From: Ectopseudomonas alcaliphila
Lineage (GTDB): Bacteria > Pseudomonadota > Gammaproteobacteria > Pseudomonadales > Pseudomonadaceae
Assembly (NCBI RefSeq): GCF_900101755.1
Contig: NZ_FNAE01000003.1
Location: 28,715-92,714, forward strand
Direction of reading: 5' to 3'
Length of the DNA: 64,000 nucleotides
In this document: positions 62,031 through 64,000 of the stretch, one piece after another
How the letters are laid out: every line of letters starts with the position of its first letter
Position numbering within the stretch: position 1 is the stretch's first letter
The notes under the pieces: model-generated
What the model was told of the DNA's origin: nothing
Seen by the model: the letters and a program-made list of their open reading frames with translations, nothing else
The model's database searches: none
Program-made: the position numbers and the translations under genes

Positions 62031-62166
62031 GGCTGTTGAAAAACTACCTGCGTTGGCAATACTGCGTTGAAAACAACCTCGAAATGCTCGTTTACAACAC
62101 GTAAATTGCGCTTTCTCGGTTGTTTTCGCCTTGTCTTGCCTGCCTCGCTTACGCTTTTCAACGGCC
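62031..62166. mobile_element. MITE-like palindromic element between clpP and clpX
   Basis: The 136-base element begins GGCTGTTGAAAA and ends TTTTCAACGGCC, which are inverted repeats matching at 11 of 12 positions. Inner repeats AAAACAACC and GGTTGTTTT continue the symmetry, so the whole can fold into one long imperfect hairpin. It has no coding capacity. The end sequence looks like that of small non-autonomous elements common in gamma-proteobacteria. It fills much of the 251-base gap between clpP and clpX. No target-site duplication is certain. Confidence 0.6.
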
Positions 62167-62279
62167 TACTAGATGAGGCGCCGGCTGCAGGCATTCTTCA
62201 CTGGCGCTAGCTGTGCCCTTGAAAATGCCTGCATTTGCCTTCATCTTGTGTTTCAAGCCTACCGTATTGGATTGATCGA

Positions 62280-63560
62280 ATGACTGATACCCGTAACGGT
62301 GAGGACAACGGCAAACTGCTTTATTGCTCCTTCTGCGGCAAAAGCCAGCATGAAGTGCGCAAGTTGATCGCCGGTCCTTCCGTCTTCATCTGCGACGAAT
62401 GCGTCGACCTGTGCAATGACATCATCCGCGAGGAGGTGCAGGAAGCGCAGGCCGAGAGCAACGCGCACAAACTCCCGGCACCCAAGGAAATCAGCGGCAT
62501 CCTCGATCAGTACGTGATTGGTCAGGAGCGCGCCAAGAAGGTGCTGTCGGTAGCGGTATACAACCACTACAAGCGTCTTAACCAGCGTGACAAGAAAGAT
62601 GATGTCGAGCTGGGCAAGAGCAACATTCTGCTGATCGGTCCGACCGGTTCGGGCAAGACACTGCTGGCCGAAACGCTGGCGCGCCTGCTCAATGTGCCGT
62701 TCACCATCGCTGACGCCACCACCCTGACCGAAGCCGGTTATGTCGGTGAGGACGTCGAGAACATCATTCAGAAGCTGCTGCAGAAGTGCGATTACGATGT
62801 CGAGAAGGCCCAGATGGGCATCGTCTACATCGACGAAATCGACAAGATCTCGCGCAAGTCCGACAATCCGTCGATCACGCGTGACGTATCGGGCGAGGGC
62901 GTGCAGCAGGCGCTGCTCAAGCTGATCGAGGGCACCGTGGCTTCGGTTCCGCCGCAAGGCGGGCGCAAGCATCCGCAGCAGGAGTTCCTGCAGGTCGATA
63001 CACGCAATATCCTGTTCATCTGCGGCGGTGCATTCGCCGGTCTGGAGAAGGTCATCCAGGCGCGTTCCACCAAGGGCGGCATCGGTTTCGGTGCGGAAGT
63101 GCGCAGCAAGCAGGAAGGCAAGAAGATCGGCGAGTCTCTGCGTGAGGTCGAGCCGGACGATCTGGTCAAATTCGGCCTGATCCCCGAGTTCGTCGGTCGC
63201 CTGCCGGTGATCGCGACCCTGGAGGAGCTGGATGAGGCTGCTCTGGTACAGATCCTGACCGAGCCGAAGAACGCGCTGACCAAGCAGTACGCCAAGCTGT
63301 TCGAGATGGAAGGGGTGGACCTGGAGTTCCGTTCCGATGCGCTGAAATCCGTGGCGCATAAGGCGCTGGAGCGCAAGACCGGGGCTCGTGGCCTGCGTTC
63401 GATTCTCGAGGGCATTCTGCTCGACACCATGTACGAGATCCCGTCCCAACAGGACGTGAGCAAGGTGGTGATCGACGAGAGCGTCATCGAGGGTTCGTCC
63501 AAGCCGCTGCTGATCTACGAGAACAGCGAACCGCCGGCGAAGGCCGCGCCAGACGCCTGA
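62280..63560 (+). CDS. clpX: ATP-dependent Clp protease ATP-binding subunit
   Basis: The 426-residue AAA+ unfoldase feeds substrates to ClpP. The N-terminal zinc-binding domain has C16, C19, C38 and C41 (YCSFCG and ICDECVDLC). Walker A is GPTGSGKT, Walker [10 protein letters not shown], and the pore and ClpP-docking region lies in the middle (IGFGAEV). ATG at 62280 is chosen over an upstream frame because the zinc domain begins there. A strong terminator follows at 63581. Confidence 0.97.
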   Translation: MTDTRNGEDNGKLLYCSFCGKSQHEVRKLIAGPSVFICDECVDLCNDIIREEVQEAQAESNAHKLPAPKEISGILDQYVIGQERAKKVLSVAVYNHYKRLNQRDKKDDVELGKSNILLIGPTGSGKTLLAETLARLLNVPFTIADATTLTEAGYVGEDVENIIQKLLQKCDYDVEKAQMGIVYIDEIDKISRKSDNPSITRDVSGEGVQQALLKLIEGTVASVPPQGGRKHPQQEFLQVDTRNILFICGGAFAGLEKVIQARSTKGGIGFGAEVRSKQEGKKIGESLREVEPDDLVKFGLIPEFVGRLPVIATLEELDEAALVQILTEPKNALTKQYAKLFEMEGVDLEFRSDALKSVAHKALERKTGARGLRSILEGILLDTMYEIPSQQDVSKVVIDESVIEGSSKPLLIYENSEPPAKAAPDA

Positions 63561-63580
63561 CTGCTGTTACACGATGCAAA

Positions 63581-63603
63581 GAAGGGGCCCTTTGGGCCCC
63601 TTC
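63581..63603 (+). terminator. Rho-independent terminator after clpX
   Basis: GAAGGGGCCC and GGGCCCCTTC form a perfect 10-base stem with a TTT loop, followed by GCTTTT. It lies 20 bases past the clpX stop. It separates clpX transcription from lon. Confidence 0.9.
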
Positions 63604-63621
63604 GCTTTTGTGGACATTGCG

Positions 63622-63650
63622 CTTGTTTTTTGCGGGAGCTACCCCCATCT
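63622..63650 (+). promoter_or_regulatory. sigma-32 (heat-shock) promoter of lon
   Basis: CTTGTT (63622-63627), a 15-base spacer and CCCCATCT (63643-63650) match the heat-shock consensus CTTGAA-N13-15-CCCCATNT. Transcription would start near 63657, about 50 bases before the lon ATG. Lon is a known heat-shock gene in enterobacteria. Confidence 0.7.
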
Positions 63651-63709
63651 TAAAAGCCAAGGGTAATCCCGCCTGTTTACGGCCTTATGGCCGCCGCTGA
63701 GCCGAAATC

Positions 63710-64000
63710 ATGAAGACAACCATCGAATTGCCTCTCCTGCCATTGCGCGATGTAGTGGTCTATCCGCACATGGTCATCCCGCTTTTCGTCGGGCGTGAGA
63801 AATCCATCGAGGCCCTCGAGGCAGCGATGACGGGCGACAAGCAGATTCTGCTGGTGGCCCAGAAGAACCCGGCCGTCGATGATCCGGATGATCAGGATCT
63901 GTATCGCGTTGGCACCGTTGCCACCGTCCTGCAGTTGCTCAAACTGCCCGACGGCACCGTCAAGGTGCTGGTTGAAGGCGAGCAGCGCGGCTCCATCGAG
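63710..64000 (+). CDS. lon: ATP-dependent protease Lon, N-terminal part (cut by window end)
   Basis: The first 97 codons of Lon are present. They encode the substrate-binding N-domain, [20 protein letters not shown], with the following [15 protein letters not shown] and [44 protein letters not shown]. The AAA+ and Ser-Lys protease parts lie beyond the window. It follows clpX as in other Pseudomonas, behind its own heat-shock promoter. Confidence 0.95.
   Translation, partial: MKTTIELPLLPLRDVVVYPHMVIPLFVGREKSIEALEAAMTGDKQILLVAQKNPAVDDPDDQDLYRVGTVATVLQLLKLPDGTVKVLVEGEQRGSIE

Overview
The window looks like a chromosomal segment of a Pseudomonas, probably from the P. mendocina / P. pseudoalcaligenes / P. 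oleovorans side of the genus. This is inferred from high GC with strong third-position GC bias, the conserved tRNA(Arg-His-Leu)-tig-clpP-clpX-lon block, a complete liu (leucine/isovalerate) catabolic operon with its MerR-type regulator, and REP-type repeats built on TGTAGGAGC and GTAGGGTG. No phage, transposase, integrase or CRISPR array is visible, and no gene-free gap exceeds 300 bases.

Layout. (1) 0-12 kb: a quinone-reductase-like enzyme and an ABM-domain protein. Then a tripartite RND pump split around its TetR regulator: the outer-membrane lipoprotein gene runs one way, and tetR, adaptor and RND permease the other. Matched 24-bp palindromes sit in front of both halves. The pump transcript seems to continue into an SDR, a stand-alone KAS II-like synthase and a second TetR. 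pdxY follows. (2) 12-18 kb: an archaic (Csu-type) chaperone-usher pilus operon in the exact csuA/B-A-B-C-D-E order, plus a tiny convergent gene for a pared-down relative of the pilin domain. (3) 18-24.5 kb: a FecBCDE-type iron-chelate ABC importer with a candidate Fur box, then a glutamine-amidotransferase / homoserine-dehydrogenase / VOC operon divergent from a LysR gene. (4) 25-32 kb: nitroreductase, RidA with a divergent LysR gene, a small parvulin, a PilU-like ATPase, an orphan periplasmic binding protein, and a two-gene module of an RsbQ-like alpha/beta hydrolase overlapping a PAS-GGDEF protein.

(5) 32-41.5 kb: liuR-liuA-B-C-D-E and aacS, which together convert isovaleryl-CoA to acetyl-CoA and acetoacetyl-CoA. 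The main promoter and a MerR-family operator lie upstream of liuR. (6) 41.6-47.7 kb: an AraC-type regulator followed by an acyl-CoA synthetase, HSD10-like SDR, thiolase and acyl-CoA dehydrogenase, a beta-oxidation set for an unknown short or branched acid. (7) 47.7-50.3 kb: class C beta-lactamase, an Lrp regulator and a DMT transporter. (8) 50.3-58.4 kb: a sigma-54 activator of the AcoR type divergent from a GlpSTPQUV-like ABC importer (two ATPases, two permeases, a DUF2160 protein and a binding protein). The intergenic region has a near-consensus -24/-12 promoter and five TGTTCA copies. (9) 58.4-64 kb: folD, three tRNAs with a stable-RNA promoter, tig, clpP, a palindromic MITE-like element, clpX, a strong terminator and a heat-shock promoter driving lon, which runs off the window.

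The strongest candidate for an under-described system is the RsbQ-like hydrolase / PAS-diguanylate cyclase pair (30205-31972). It has the layout of the Bacillus RsbQ-RsbP stress sensor, but the output is c-di-GMP synthesis rather than a PP2C phosphatase. All functional statements rest on motif recognition and gene order; no database search was run.
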